A stretch of DNA of 64,000 nucleotides from Mesorhizobium sp. YC-39 (GCF_025753795.1 NZ_JAOWPS010000005.1:62001-126000); one strand, 5' to 3'. Shown: positions 1 to 8,532, counted from the first letter of the stretch. The notes: generated by a model not told the origin, from the letters alone. Translations and numbers: made by a program.

Positions 1-38
1 AAGCGGAACGGCTTGAAACCCAGGCCTCAGGCAGGCAA

Positions 39-88
39 GAGCGGTTCATTGTTTTTACGGAAACGCCGAACCGCTCTCTCTTGTTTTT
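39..88 (+). terminator. Rho-independent terminator of a gene left of the window
   Basis: A perfect 9-bp stem (39-47 with 68-76) is followed by a T-rich run at 77-88. It points rightwards, so it probably ends a plus-strand gene that lies outside the window. Confidence 0.7.
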
Positions 89-90
89 GC

Positions 91-158
91 GCAATTCCCT
101 AGGGAAAGCGCTACGCGCTTTTCCCGGGAAAACCGTTTCACACTTTTCCTGGAATTGC
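91..158. repeat. Palindromic intergenic repeat, family B, copy 1
   Basis: Nested palindrome: the outer arms GCAATTCC (91-98) and GGAATTGC (151-158) enclose an inner stem at about 102-125 (GGGAAAGCG / CGCTTTTCCC). A clearly related element lies at about 61086-61138. It is non-coding and of the dispersed type common between genes in rhizobial genomes. Confidence 0.7.
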
Positions 159-172
159 TCTAAGGTGCGAGC

Positions 173-295
173 ATGGCTCGTACGAAGACATCTGGCGCCT
201 TCGGGGTCGCGGTGACGCCGTCACCGCGCACGCTTCGTGCTGAGCTGCTCCGGCTGTGCGCCCGCATCGGCTATTCGCCGCCTGCCTTCCTCTGA
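173..295 (+). CDS. Possible 40-residue leader peptide (weak)
   Basis: An ATG at 173 follows an AAGG-type ribosome site about 7 nt upstream and opens 40 sense codons ending in TGA at 293-295, 49 nt before the aminotransferase start. The peptide is basic at its N-terminus and resembles no family I know. It may be a chance reading frame, an upstream ORF affecting the next gene, or a remnant. The rest of the leader up to 344 shows only the aminotransferase ribosome site. Confidence 0.25.
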   Translation: MARTKTSGAFGVAVTPSPRTLRAELLRLCARIGYSPPAFL

Positions 296-344
296 CGAAT
301 CCGCCCCGGCCTTGCCGGATTGATTCAAAGAGGAAAGATCAGAC

Positions 345-1724
345 ATGACCTATCAGAATTATTCGCTGAAGCAGCTTCAGCAGATCGATGCCGCGCATCA
401 TCTTCATCCCTTCACCGACCACCGGGAATTGCGCGAGGCCGGCTCGCGCATCATCACCCATGCCAATGGGCCGTTTATCTACGATGCCGACGGGACGGAA
501 ATCCTCGACGGCATGGCCGGGCTGTGGTGCGTCAATGTCGGTTATGGCCGCGACGAGTTGGCCGATGCCGCCTATGCCCAGATGAAGGAACTGCCCTACT
601 ACAATTCCTTCTTCAAATGCTCGACGCCGACGCCCGTGCTGTTGTCGAGAAAGCTCGCGGAACTGGCGCCCAAGGGCGTCAACCAGGTCTTCTACGGCTC
701 CTCCGGTTCGGAAGCCAACGACACGGCGCTGCGTCTCGTGCGCCACTATTGGGCGCTTGAAGGCAAGCCGCAGAAGAACCGCATCATCGCGCGCAAGATG
801 GGCTATCACGGCTCGACGATTGCCGGCACTTCGCTTGGCGGCATGGAGCCGATGCACAAGCAGCTCGGCGGCGCGGTCCCCAACATCGTCCATGTGATGA
901 TGCCCTATGCCTATGAGCTAGCGCTGCCGGGCGAAAGCGACCATGATTTCGGCCTGCGGGCGGCGAAGGCTGTCGAGGACGCCATCCTCGAAGCCGGCGC
1001 CGACAAGGTCGCCGCCTTCATCGGCGAGCCGGTGATGGGGGCGGGCGGGGTGAAGATCCCGCCGATGAGTTATTGGCCGGAAGTGCAGCGCATCTGCCGC
1101 AAGTATGATGTGCTGTTGATGCTGGACGAAGTCATCACCGGCTATGGCCGCACCGGCGAGTGGTTCGCCGCGCAGACCTTCGGCATCGAGCCGGACATCA
1201 TCACGACGGCCAAGGCGCTGACCTCCGGCTACCAGCCGCTGTCGGCGCTGCTGGTCGGCGACCGCATCGCGGCGACGCTGGTCGAGAAGGGCGGCGAGTT
1301 CTATCACGGCTACACCTATTCGGGTCACCCCGTGGCCTGCGCCGTGGCGCTGAAGAACCTCGAGATCATGGAACGGGAAGGCCTGGTCGACCGCGTCAGG
1401 AACGACACCGGACCCTATTTCGCCAAGGCGCTGCAGGACCACATCGCCGGGCACGATCTGGTCGGCGAGGTACGTTCGATCGGGCTGATGGGGGCGATCG
1501 AGATCGTCAGGGACAAGGCGAGCAAGGAGCGGTTCCTACCTTCGGGCAGTGCTGCGGTGACGGTTCGCGACCATGCCATCGCCCAGGGCATGATGCTGCG
1601 CGCCACAGGCGACACGATGATCCTGTCGCCACCGTTGATCTGGACCCGCGAGACGATCGACATGGCCTGCGAGCGCATCGCCAAGGCGCTGGATCTGGCG
1701 CAAGCGGATTTGCGCAAGCAGTGA
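345..1724 (+). CDS. Class III (omega) aminotransferase
   Basis: A PLP-dependent aminotransferase of 459 residues, the usual length for omega-amino acid or diamine:pyruvate transaminases. Visible family marks are the N-terminal HPFTDHREL stretch, YGSSGSEAND (the PLP-phosphate loop), the LMLDEVITGYGRTG strand with its cofactor-binding Asp, and TTAKALTSGYQP, whose lysine should form the Schiff base. The protein is cytosolic and moves an amino group from an amine or omega-amino acid to pyruvate or a similar acceptor; the substrate cannot be read from sequence. A GAGGAAA ribosome site precedes the ATG. A hairpin follows the gene, and its last 67 bases recur at 2904-2970. Confidence 0.9.
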   Translation: MTYQNYSLKQLQQIDAAHHLHPFTDHRELREAGSRIITHANGPFIYDADGTEILDGMAGLWCVNVGYGRDELADAAYAQMKELPYYNSFFKCSTPTPVLLSRKLAELAPKGVNQVFYGSSGSEANDTALRLVRHYWALEGKPQKNRIIARKMGYHGSTIAGTSLGGMEPMHKQLGGAVPNIVHVMMPYAYELALPGESDHDFGLRAAKAVEDAILEAGADKVAAFIGEPVMGAGGVKIPPMSYWPEVQRICRKYDVLLMLDEVITGYGRTGEWFAAQTFGIEPDIITTAKALTSGYQPLSALLVGDRIAATLVEKGGEFYHGYTYSGHPVACAVALKNLEIMEREGLVDRVRNDTGPYFAKALQDHIAGHDLVGEVRSIGLMGAIEIVRDKASKERFLPSGSAAVTVRDHAIAQGMMLRATGDTMILSPPLIWTRETIDMACERIAKALDLAQADLRKQ

Positions 1725-1734
1725 GGAAACGATT

Positions 1735-1763
1735 GCCGGGCGTCCCGCAGTCGGGCGCCCGGC
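1735..1763 (+). terminator. Hairpin after the aminotransferase
   Basis: A GC-rich 8-bp stem (GCCGGGCG 1735-1742 / CGCCCGGC 1756-1763) begins 11 nt after the aminotransferase stop and is followed by GTTTGG, so the T-run is weak. A diverged version of this hairpin region follows the second copy of the gene end near 2975-3015. Confidence 0.5.
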
Positions 1764-1888
1764 GTTTGGATGCCGCATTCTGCTAAAGGATTCGCTAAGC
1801 AAGGGCGGCTATCAGGTCTCCATTTCGTTGGACAGCGCAGATGGTGCTCGGAAAGGAGCTAGCGTCCGTGCTTACACCGTAGCCGCCG

Positions 1889-2629
1889 TCAGCGAACCCT
1901 GTAGAACGGATTCGGCAGCAGGAACAGCTTCTCGGCATGTCCTCCGAACAGGTCGGATGGCTGGTCGCCGACATTGGCAATGATCGTGTAGCCGGCCTTT
2001 TCGATCTCGGCTCTTATGGGTGCCTTGAAATCTGCGGCGGAACCATATTTGGCACCAGGCTGGACCATGTAAAGTCGCTCATAGCCGGCATAGCCCGCCG
2101 ATTGCAGGTTCTGTTCGGTTGCATGACGCTGGTCCTCCGGACGTCCGGTGATGAAAAATACCGCGACTTTCACCGTTCCCGCCTGCCGGAAAACCTCCAG
2201 CACAGGTTCGATGGCTGGATCCTTCGCAAGCTGGTCCCAAGCGGCCCAGCCACACGGACCGTCGAGCGCGACGTCGCAGGCGCCGCCGATCGGGCGGCCG
2301 AAGTTGTCGCGCGTGATCACTTCCCAGTTGGCCAAAGCCGTTTCGTCGATATCGAGTACCAGTGCGGGGCGAGGCACCTCCGTTGCGCGCTTGACGACCC
2401 AATCGCCGGCCTGCTTCGCCACGGCGGCAAGGTCGCGATCATATGCGCCGGAATCATGATAACTGGCGGCCGCCAACATCGCGTCGCCGACATTGGCTGG
2501 CTGGGACGGGCTTGTGAGAAAGAGCGAGTCGTCGGCACGCGTCGACCCAGGCACATTTGTGCCAATCATCAGAACGATTGCCCCGACGGCCCCACGACGC
2601 GCAATTCTATTCCAACCAATCGTCTGCAT
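1889..2629 (-). CDS. Exported HAD acid phosphatase (class B / 5'-nucleotidase lipoprotein-like)
   Basis: About 246 residues from the chosen ATG at 2629; an in-frame start 45 nt upstream would add residues before the signal peptide. The N-terminus has a basic stretch, a hydrophobic core and an AxA-like end (signal peptide). The HAD motif VLDIDETAL carries the nucleophile Asp and the general-acid Asp, FFITGRPEDQR is motif II, and NVGDQPSDL is the acidic motif. This is the layout of acid phosphatases related to e(P4), which remove phosphate from nucleotides or other monoesters in the periplasm. The gene stands alone on the minus strand, between two direct copies of the end of the neighbouring aminotransferase gene. 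It looks somewhat less GC-rich than its neighbours, which would fit acquisition. Confidence 0.82.
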   Translation of the reverse strand: MQTIGWNRIARRGAVGAIVLMIGTNVPGSTRADDSLFLTSPSQPANVGDAMLAAASYHDSGAYDRDLAAVAKQAGDWVVKRATEVPRPALVLDIDETALANWEVITRDNFGRPIGGACDVALDGPCGWAAWDQLAKDPAIEPVLEVFRQAGTVKVAVFFITGRPEDQRHATEQNLQSAGYAGYERLYMVQPGAKYGSAADFKAPIRAEIEKAGYTIIANVGDQPSDLFGGHAEKLFLLPNPFYRVR

Positions 2630-2878
2630 CACAATATCTTGCGGTCGCGAGAAGTCCTCTGTCAAGCGAGGCAAGGCACAGGTCCTCGAAACTGCGACGC
2701 TGAATTAGAGAATTCCGAAGCAGACGCCGAATGTTTCTATGAGTTGCTGCAAGGTGCAGGATTTCCGCCATCGCTGCAAAGTAGCGCTTGCAGATACGAA
2801 CCGACGTAGTCCTTCTGTGCCAGAAGCGGAACTTCCGGATCTGATGGCAAACGAGCGTGACAGGAGCACGCACGAGGC

Positions 2879-2976
2879 CGATGATCATCTGGAAATGCAC
2901 CAGGACGATCGACATGGCCTGCGAGCGCATCGCCAAGGCGCTGGATCTGGCGCAAGCGGACCTGCGCAAGCGATAA
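2879..2976 (+). pseudogene. Remnant: 3' end of a class III aminotransferase
   Basis: Bases 2904-2970 match 1652-1718, the end of the intact aminotransferase gene, with 57 identical bases and then 65 of 67 overall. The reading frame is preserved to a TAA at 2974-2976. Similarity continues weakly upstream (GATGATC...ATCTGG with about 15 bases missing) and downstream into the hairpin region. No start or upstream coding region survives. The rest of the gap from 2630 to 3117 shows no gene I can support. Confidence 0.75.
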
Positions 2977-3117
2977 ACGAGTACCGGGTGCTCCTTGATC
3001 AGGGCGCGCCGGGACTCAAGTGCAACTTCCGCTGCGATGTCAGGGAACGAAATGCCCTCGTTGCACGTAATGTGGTGGGGGTCGGCCATACCGGCTGCAT
3101 TTGGGGTTTGGATTTCG

Positions 3118-3477
3118 ATGAAAAAAATTGGCAAGGGCCGTCGGGCGCCGGACGCAGCGGCGATAGGTCATGACCTGATGCTGGCGCCGTTGGTGGCGAT
3201 GATGCGGCTGCCGCTGATGGTAGCGGACGCTAAAAATGGTCGAGGTGCCGAGACGACGCGGGCAGTGAGTGAGAAGACCGTCGCCATGGCGGAAGGCGCG
3301 TTTGCAGCGCAATTGGCGTTGCTGCAGTCGGCATCGCGCTTCTGGCCCGAGGTTTTCTCCGGCCGCACGCCATCGCTGTTCAATGGTATCGCGGCGGAGC
3401 GGTCGATCAGCGCGGCGCTGAAACCGGCTAGCCGTGCGGTAAAGGCCAATTTTCGCCGGCTGTCGACAAAGACCTGA
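3118..3477 (+). CDS. Small phasin-like protein
   Basis: 119 residues from an ATG at 3118; the basic MKKIGKGRR start suits a real N-terminus, although the frame stays open upstream. The sequence is an alanine-rich amphipathic helix with hydrophobic patches (LAPLVAMMRLPLM) and a C-terminal basic tail. This is the general look of short phasin-family proteins, which coat polyhydroxyalkanoate granules. Its member of the pair at 48226 is more typical. Identification rests on composition and layout, so a hypothetical protein is the fallback call. Confidence 0.6.
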   Translation: MKKIGKGRRAPDAAAIGHDLMLAPLVAMMRLPLMVADAKNGRGAETTRAVSEKTVAMAEGAFAAQLALLQSASRFWPEVFSGRTPSLFNGIAAERSISAALKPASRAVKANFRRLSTKT

Positions 3478-3498
3478 CTCTGCCGGGCGGGTTGAAAA

Positions 3499-3535
3499 GG
3501 CAAAAACCGCGCCCCATCGGGAACGCGGCTTTGCC
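3499..3535 (-). terminator. Hairpin downstream of the mmsB gene
   Basis: Arms GGCAAAAACCGCG (3499-3511) and CGCGGCTTTGCC (3524-3535) form an 11-12 bp stem with one bulge. Read on the minus strand, T-rich sequence lies within and just after the second arm, so it may end the valine operon. It could also serve the plus-strand phasin-like gene, which stops 22 nt away. The stretch 3536-3742 shows nothing else I can support. Confidence 0.5.
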
Positions 3536-3742
3536 AGATACGCATGGCGTTTCGCTACAAATGCACTTGCGAAACTTACGGGCTCCGGTACGCGAGACCT
3601 GATCCGGAGCACCGGGCGGATATCCGCCTCGCAATCCGTTTTACAGGCACATCGTTACCGGGGGGTTAGCGAGAGCTTAAGCAAATCTAAACTTGCGATC
3701 CTTGCCGGCTATAAAATCCAAAAAACTTGTTAAATCAGAGGT

Positions 3743-4627
3743 TTACGCAGTGGCGCCACGCAGGAAATTTATGATGCCGGAAAAATCCGCGCCAGCATTC
3801 CCTTGCGCATTGAACAGCGCGTAAAGTTGCGCGGCTTCGGCGCCAAGCGGCGTCACCGCGCCGCTACTTTGCGCGGCTTCTTGCGACAGTTTTAGGTCTT
3901 TCAGCATAAGGGCTGCCGCAAATCCCGGTTTGTAGTCATTGTTGGCGGGCGATGTCGGCACCGGGCCGGGCACCGGGCAATAGGTGGTGAGCGACCAGCA
4001 CTGGCCGGAAGAGGTGGAGGCGACGTCGAACAGCGCCTGATTCGAAAGGCCAAGTTTTTCCGCCAGCACGAAAGCCTCGGCGACACCGATCATCGAAATG
4101 CCGAGGATCATGTTGTTGCAGATCTTTGCCGCCTGTCCGGCGCCGCCGTCGCCGCAATGGACGATACGGCCGGCCATCGGCTTGAGGATCGGCTCGGCCC
4201 TGGCGAAAGCATCCTTCGAGCCACCAGCCATAAATGTCAGCGTGCCGGCGGTGGCACCTACGGTACCGCCGGAAACCGGTGCGTCGATAGAAAGCAGGCT
4301 ATGCTTGCCGGCGACGGCATGGGCCTTTCGCGCCGACTCGACATCGATGGTCGAGGAATCGATGAACAATGTGCCCTTCTTCGCCTTGGGCGCGATGTCC
4401 TCATAGACCGAGAGCACATGCTTGCCGGCCGGCAGCATGGTGATGACTACATCGGCGCCCTTCACCGCTGCGACGGCATTGGCCATGATGATGACGCCAT
4501 GGTCGCGCGCAACCGTCAGGTTCTCCGGCATCAGGTCGAAGCCATGCACGGCATGTCCCGCCTTGACCAGGTTGGCGGCCATCGGATTGCCCATGTTGCC
4601 CAGGCCGATGAAGGCGATGGTGGTCAT
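3743..4627 (-). CDS. mmsB: 3-hydroxyisobutyrate dehydrogenase
   Basis: 294 residues, the normal length. It oxidises 3-hydroxyisobutyrate to methylmalonate semialdehyde with NAD+ in valine breakdown. The Rossmann motif IGLGNMGNPMAANL opens the protein, DAPVSGGTVGATAGTL is the substrate-binding signature, and the catalytic lysine is in KICNNMILG. It starts 24 nt after the stop of the acyl-CoA dehydrogenase gene on the same strand, and the two catalyse nearby steps of the same pathway, so they form an operon. The semialdehyde dehydrogenase gene mmsA is not in this window. Confidence 0.93.
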   Translation of the reverse strand: MTTIAFIGLGNMGNPMAANLVKAGHAVHGFDLMPENLTVARDHGVIIMANAVAAVKGADVVITMLPAGKHVLSVYEDIAPKAKKGTLFIDSSTIDVESARKAHAVAGKHSLLSIDAPVSGGTVGATAGTLTFMAGGSKDAFARAEPILKPMAGRIVHCGDGGAGQAAKICNNMILGISMIGVAEAFVLAEKLGLSNQALFDVASTSSGQCWSLTTYCPVPGPVPTSPANNDYKPGFAAALMLKDLKLSQEAAQSSGAVTPLGAEAAQLYALFNAQGNAGADFSGIINFLRGATA

Positions 4628-4651
4628 CGTGTTCTCCCGAATTGTCTGCTT

Positions 4652-5818
4652 TCAGCGGCCGATCAACGCGCGGGCGACGATAACGCGCATGATCTCGTTG
4701 GTGCCTTCGAGGATCTGGTGGACGCGCAGATCCCGCACCAGCTTCTCGATGCCGTAATCGTGCAGATAGCCATAGCCGCCATGCAATTGCAGCGCATCGT
4801 TGGCGACGTTGAAGCCGATGTCGGTGACGAAACGCTTGGCCATCGCCGACCATTTCCCGGCATCGGGCGCCTTGCGGTCGAGCTTCGCGGCCGCGGCGTA
4901 GAGGAAGATGCGCGCGGCCTGCAACTCGGTCTCCATGTCCGCGAGTTTGAACTGCAGCGCCTGAAACTGGTTGATCTTGGAGCCGAAAGCCTTGCGCTCG
5001 GCCGTGTAGGAAAGCGCCTTGTCGAGCGCCGATTGCGCGCCGCCCAGCGAACAGGCGGCGATGTTGAGCCGGCCACCATCGAGGCCGGCCATGGCGATGG
5101 AAAAGCCGGCGCCCTCCGTCGAAAGCAGGTTCTCAGCCGATACCTTGCAGTCCTCGAAGATGACCTGCCGGGTCGATTGCATGTGCCAGCCCATCTTGTG
5201 TTCGTTGGCACCGAAGGAGAGGCCCGGCGCATCCTTTGGCACGACGAAGGTGGAAATGCCCTTCGGCCCATCGGCGCCAGTGCGCGCCATGACGACATAA
5301 AGGTCGCTGTCGCCGGCGCCGGAGATGAACTGCTTGGCGCCGTTCAGCACATAGTCACTGCCGTTCTTCACCGCGCGCGTCTTCAGCGCCGCTGCGTCCG
5401 ACCCCGAGCCCGGCTCGGTCAGGCAATAGCTCGCCAGCCATTCCATCGAGGTCAGCTTCGGCAGAAAACGCTGGCGCTGCTCCTCGTTGCCGAAGCGGTC
5501 AATCATCGACGCCACCATATTGTGGATCGAGATGAAGGAGGAAAATGCCGGATCGGCGCGAGAAAGCGCTTCGAAGATCAGCACGGCGTCCAGGCGGCCG
5601 AGCGCCGAGCCGCCGACATCGTCCCTGACATAGATGCCGCCGAAGCCGAGCGGGCCGGTCTCACGGACAACATCTGCTGGAAAATGCTTGTTGCGGTCCC
5701 AGTCGAGCGCATTCGGCGCGACGCGGTCGGCTGCGAAAGCCCCAGCCATCTCCTGGATGGCACGCTGGTCCTCATTGAGTTCGAACTGGCTGGTGCTCGC
5801 ATCGACAGCGGCGTCCAT
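4652..5818 (-). CDS. Isobutyryl-CoA dehydrogenase (acyl-CoA dehydrogenase family)
   Basis: 388 residues with the acyl-CoA dehydrogenase fold. It has an N-terminal helical domain, the FAD and substrate signature YCLTEPGSGSDA in the middle, and the C-terminal QILEGTNEIMR segment whose glutamate is the expected catalytic base. The flavoenzyme takes electrons from a short branched acyl-CoA and passes them to ETF. Placement immediately upstream of mmsB points to isobutyryl-CoA, the valine intermediate; another short branched acyl-CoA cannot be excluded. Its promoter region is shared with the divergent cupin gene at 5947. Confidence 0.88.
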   Translation of the reverse strand: MDAAVDASTSQFELNEDQRAIQEMAGAFAADRVAPNALDWDRNKHFPADVVRETGPLGFGGIYVRDDVGGSALGRLDAVLIFEALSRADPAFSSFISIHNMVASMIDRFGNEEQRQRFLPKLTSMEWLASYCLTEPGSGSDAAALKTRAVKNGSDYVLNGAKQFISGAGDSDLYVVMARTGADGPKGISTFVVPKDAPGLSFGANEHKMGWHMQSTRQVIFEDCKVSAENLLSTEGAGFSIAMAGLDGGRLNIAACSLGGAQSALDKALSYTAERKAFGSKINQFQALQFKLADMETELQAARIFLYAAAAKLDRKAPDAGKWSAMAKRFVTDIGFNVANDALQLHGGYGYLHDYGIEKLVRDLRVHQILEGTNEIMRVIVARALIGR

Positions 5819-5946
5819 GGCGTGCTCCCTTGGGTTGGCTTGCTGGCCTGTTGTTTTTGGCTTTGCGCGCGCCCCAATCTAGACCAATGATGCCGCCGCG
5901 CAACCCGACGCATTGCGGAACGGCTGTGCGCGAATCGGAGCATGAT

Positions 5947-6561
5947 GTGTCGACGAATCCAGATGAACTGCTAACGCATTTCCGAACCTATCTCGAAACC
6001 TTCGAGGATGCGCTGGTGCGCGATGCGGTGGCCCGGATCGTCTGGGACATGCCGTCGCGGCCGCTCGAACCGCATCGTCTGCCTTGCCTTCGCTATCTCG
6101 ATCGCGTCGCCGAACTTGCGCCGCCGAATGCCCGACCCCTGGCGCGGTACCTTGCGGCGCATTGCAATGAACTGCGCTGGGGTCAGACCTACAGCGCGGC
6201 CGATTTCGGCGCGGAATTCCTGAGCAGATATGGCTGGCTGGAGGTCTTCGGCACGCGCGGTCCCTTCGTCAATGACGAGGTGGCGGCCGGCCTGCTGATC
6301 CTCGGACCTGATATCGTCTATCCCGACCACCACCATATCGCCGAGGAGATCTACATTCCGCTGACCGGCGGGACGGAATGGCACAAGGGCGACAGCGGCT
6401 TTCATGTTCGCGAGGCCGGCGAGGTGATCCACCACGCCTCCAACGTCAATCACGCCATGCGAACGGCCAAGGAGCCGCTGCTGGCGCTGTACATCTGGCG
6501 TGGCGGACCGCTAGCGCAGAAATCGACCATTCCCGGCACAGTCGCGCAGGGCAGGGCCTGA
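5947..6561 (+). CDS. DddQ-like cupin (DMSP lyase family)
   Basis: 204 residues from a GTG at 5947, chosen because GGAG sits 6 nt upstream; an ATG at 5887 is a longer alternative. The C-terminal half is a cupin barrel with a metal-binding motif around YPDHHHIAEEIY and a second histidine in the NVNHAM segment, as in DddQ/DddL lyases that split dimethylsulfoniopropionate into DMS and acrylate. The N-terminal helical part and total size also fit DddQ. Substrate specificity cannot be decided here: many soil-bacterial members are annotated by domain only. The stop lies 3 nt before cobQ, so the two genes are probably cotranscribed. Confidence 0.7.
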   Translation: MSTNPDELLTHFRTYLETFEDALVRDAVARIVWDMPSRPLEPHRLPCLRYLDRVAELAPPNARPLARYLAAHCNELRWGQTYSAADFGAEFLSRYGWLEVFGTRGPFVNDEVAAGLLILGPDIVYPDHHHIAEEIYIPLTGGTEWHKGDSGFHVREAGEVIHHASNVNHAMRTAKEPLLALYIWRGGPLAQKSTIPGTVAQGRA

Positions 6562-6564
6562 GCC

Positions 6565-8040
6565 ATGGCCAAAGCAATCATGCTGCAAGGCACGGGCTCC
6601 GATGTCGGCAAGACGGTGCTCGTCGCGGGCCTCTGCCGCGCGGCGAAGAAACGCGGCCTGAAGGTGCGGCCGTTCAAGCCGCAGAACATGTCGAACAATG
6701 CCGCCGTCGCCGACATTCCTGGCGACAACAATGCCGGTGGCGGCGAGATCGGCCGCGCGCAATGGCTACAGGCGATCGCCTGCGGTGTCGCGCCAAGCGT
6801 GCACATGAACCCGGTGCTGCTGAAGCCGCAGACCGATGCCGGCGCGCAAGTCGTCGTGCAGGGCAAGGTGTTCGGCGAGGCGGGGGCGCGCGACTACCAG
6901 GCGCTGAAGGGGCGGCTGATGGATGCGGTGCTGGACTCCTGGGCAAAGATTGGCGAGGGCGCTGACCTGGTCATCGTCGAGGGCGCGGGGTCGCCGGCCG
7001 AGATCAATCTCAGGGATCGCGACATTGCCAATATGGGTTTTGCCACGCGCACCAACGTCCCGGTGGTGCTGGTTGGCGATATCGATCGCGGCGGCGTCAT
7101 CGCCTCGGTCGCCGGCACGCATCTGATCTTGCCGGAGGAAGACCGGCGCATGATCGTCGGCTATCTCATCAACAAGTTCCGCGGCGATGTCTCGCTGTTC
7201 GAGGACGGCATCAAGGCGATCGAAAAATTCACGGGATGGCGCTGCTTCGGCGTCGTGCCTTGGCTCAAGGCGGCGGCGCGGCTGCCGTCGGAGGACTCAG
7301 TCGTGCTCGAACGGCTGGCCTCCGGCGAGAAACGGGCGCTGAAGGTAGCGGTGCCGATGCTCGGCCGCATCGCCAACTTTGACGATCTCGACCCGCTCAA
7401 GGCCGAACCGCAGGTCGAGGTGGTCTTCGTGCCGCCGGGAAAGCCACTGCCGCAGGATGCCGGGCTGGTGGTCATCCCCGGCTCGAAATCGACGATCGCC
7501 GATCTCCTGAAATTCCGCGAGAACGGCTGGGATCGCGACCTTGTCGCCCATCGCAAGCGCGGCGGCCATATTGTCGGCATCTGCGGCGGCTTCCAGATGC
7601 TGGGCAAAGTCGTGCGCGATCCCGACGGCATCGAAGGCAGCGTCACCGAGGCGGAAGGCCTTGGCCTGCTCGACATCGAAACGGTGATGGAGCCGGAAAA
7701 GACCGTGCGTAATGTCAGCGCGCATTCCGTGCCATTCGACCTGCCGCTTGAGGGCTACGAGATCCATCTCGGCCGCACCACGGGACCGGACACGTTGCGG
7801 CCATCGGCGATCATCAATGGCGTCGAGGACGGCGCGATCTCCGCCGACGGCAAGGTATCAGGCACCTATATGCATGGGCTGTTTTCCGCCAACGCTTTCA
7901 GGGCAAAATTCCTGGAGAGCCTCGGCGTCAGGGGCGGCGGCATCGACTATCGCGCCGAAGTCGAACGGGCGCTGGACGAGGTCGCAGCCGAGCTGGAAAC
8001 CCACCTCGACTGTGACGCGATTTTTGGTTTGGCCCGCTGA
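6565..8040 (+). CDS. cobQ: Cobyric acid synthase
   Basis: 491 residues, full length. It amidates four side-chain carboxylates of adenosylcobyrinate a,c-diamide, using glutamine and ATP, late in cobalamin synthesis. The N-terminal dethiobiotin-synthetase-like ATPase domain starts with QGTGSDVGKT and KPQNMSNNA. The C-terminal class I glutamine amidotransferase domain has the nucleophile Cys in GICGGFQML and the catalytic His in TYMHGLF. No other cob gene is adjacent and no cobalamin riboswitch was seen upstream, where the DddQ-like gene lies only 3 nt away. Confidence 0.95.
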   Translation: MAKAIMLQGTGSDVGKTVLVAGLCRAAKKRGLKVRPFKPQNMSNNAAVADIPGDNNAGGGEIGRAQWLQAIACGVAPSVHMNPVLLKPQTDAGAQVVVQGKVFGEAGARDYQALKGRLMDAVLDSWAKIGEGADLVIVEGAGSPAEINLRDRDIANMGFATRTNVPVVLVGDIDRGGVIASVAGTHLILPEEDRRMIVGYLINKFRGDVSLFEDGIKAIEKFTGWRCFGVVPWLKAAARLPSEDSVVLERLASGEKRALKVAVPMLGRIANFDDLDPLKAEPQVEVVFVPPGKPLPQDAGLVVIPGSKSTIADLLKFRENGWDRDLVAHRKRGGHIVGICGGFQMLGKVVRDPDGIEGSVTEAEGLGLLDIETVMEPEKTVRNVSAHSVPFDLPLEGYEIHLGRTTGPDTLRPSAIINGVEDGAISADGKVSGTYMHGLFSANAFRAKFLESLGVRGGGIDYRAEVERALDEVAAELETHLDCDAIFGLAR

Positions 8041-8041
8041 T

Positions 8042-8461
8042 TCAGACCTTCTCGCCGGCCTTCGGCCAGTAGGTGCCGAACGACCAGACATTGCCCTCGG
8101 GATCGCGGCAGATGAATTCGCGGCTGCCATAATCGCGGTCGACAAGTTCCTCCAGGATTTCGGCGCCGGCGTTCTTGGCACGCTCATAAGCTGCGTCGGC
8201 GTCCGCGACGGCGACGTAGATTGATTTGCCGCCACCCTGGCCTGGCGCTCCGATCATCTGGCCGAATTTGTCGTCGCGCGCGGTGCCTAGCATGATCATT
8301 GAGGAGCCGAACGTCAGTTCGGCGTGTTGGATGACGTCGCCTTCGCCGTAGCGGGCACGAACGCTGAAGCCAAAGGCCTCGCCCAGCCAGTCGATCATCC
8401 TGGCCGCGTTCCTGTAGCGCAGGGTGGGATAGAGGCGGGGCGCTTCGATTGCTGTGGGCAT
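8042..8461 (-). CDS. VOC (glyoxalase/bleomycin-resistance fold) protein
   Basis: 139 residues from an ATG at 8461; the frame is open further upstream, but that part reads as low-complexity arginine-rich shadow sequence. The pattern YPTLRYRNAARMIDWLGEAFGF and the C-terminal RDPEGNVWSFGTYWP are typical of the PhnB-like branch of the VOC superfamily. No enzymatic function follows from this. It converges on cobQ with a gap of 1 nt. The AraC regulator immediately upstream on the same strand may control it. Confidence 0.75.
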   Translation of the reverse strand: MPTAIEAPRLYPTLRYRNAARMIDWLGEAFGFSVRARYGEGDVIQHAELTFGSSMIMLGTARDDKFGQMIGAPGQGGGKSIYVAVADADAAYERAKNAGAEILEELVDRDYGSREFICRDPEGNVWSFGTYWPKAGEKV

Positions 8462-8532
8462 GACGGTCTCCTTCAATCGGGTTGTCGATGACCCAATCTG
8501 AGCGAAGGCTGCTCCGGCGTCTTGAAGAAATG

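Noticed and set aside
2607..3134. 175-codon minus-strand frame across the gap after the acid phosphatase
   Set aside because: It runs antisense through the duplicated aminotransferase end and into the phosphatase start. The translation is Arg/Cys-rich without domain features, and the piece covering the repeat equals the antisense of the intact gene.
4157..5890. 577-codon open frame on the plus strand opposite the valine catabolism genes
   Set aside because: It is the antisense shadow of two clear dehydrogenase genes. The translation is rich in Arg, Gly, His and Asp, without domain structure, as expected in high-GC sequence.
6440..6564. Cobalamin riboswitch upstream of cobQ
   Set aside because: The preceding coding gene ends 3 nt before cobQ and no B12-box-like conserved core was found in the region.
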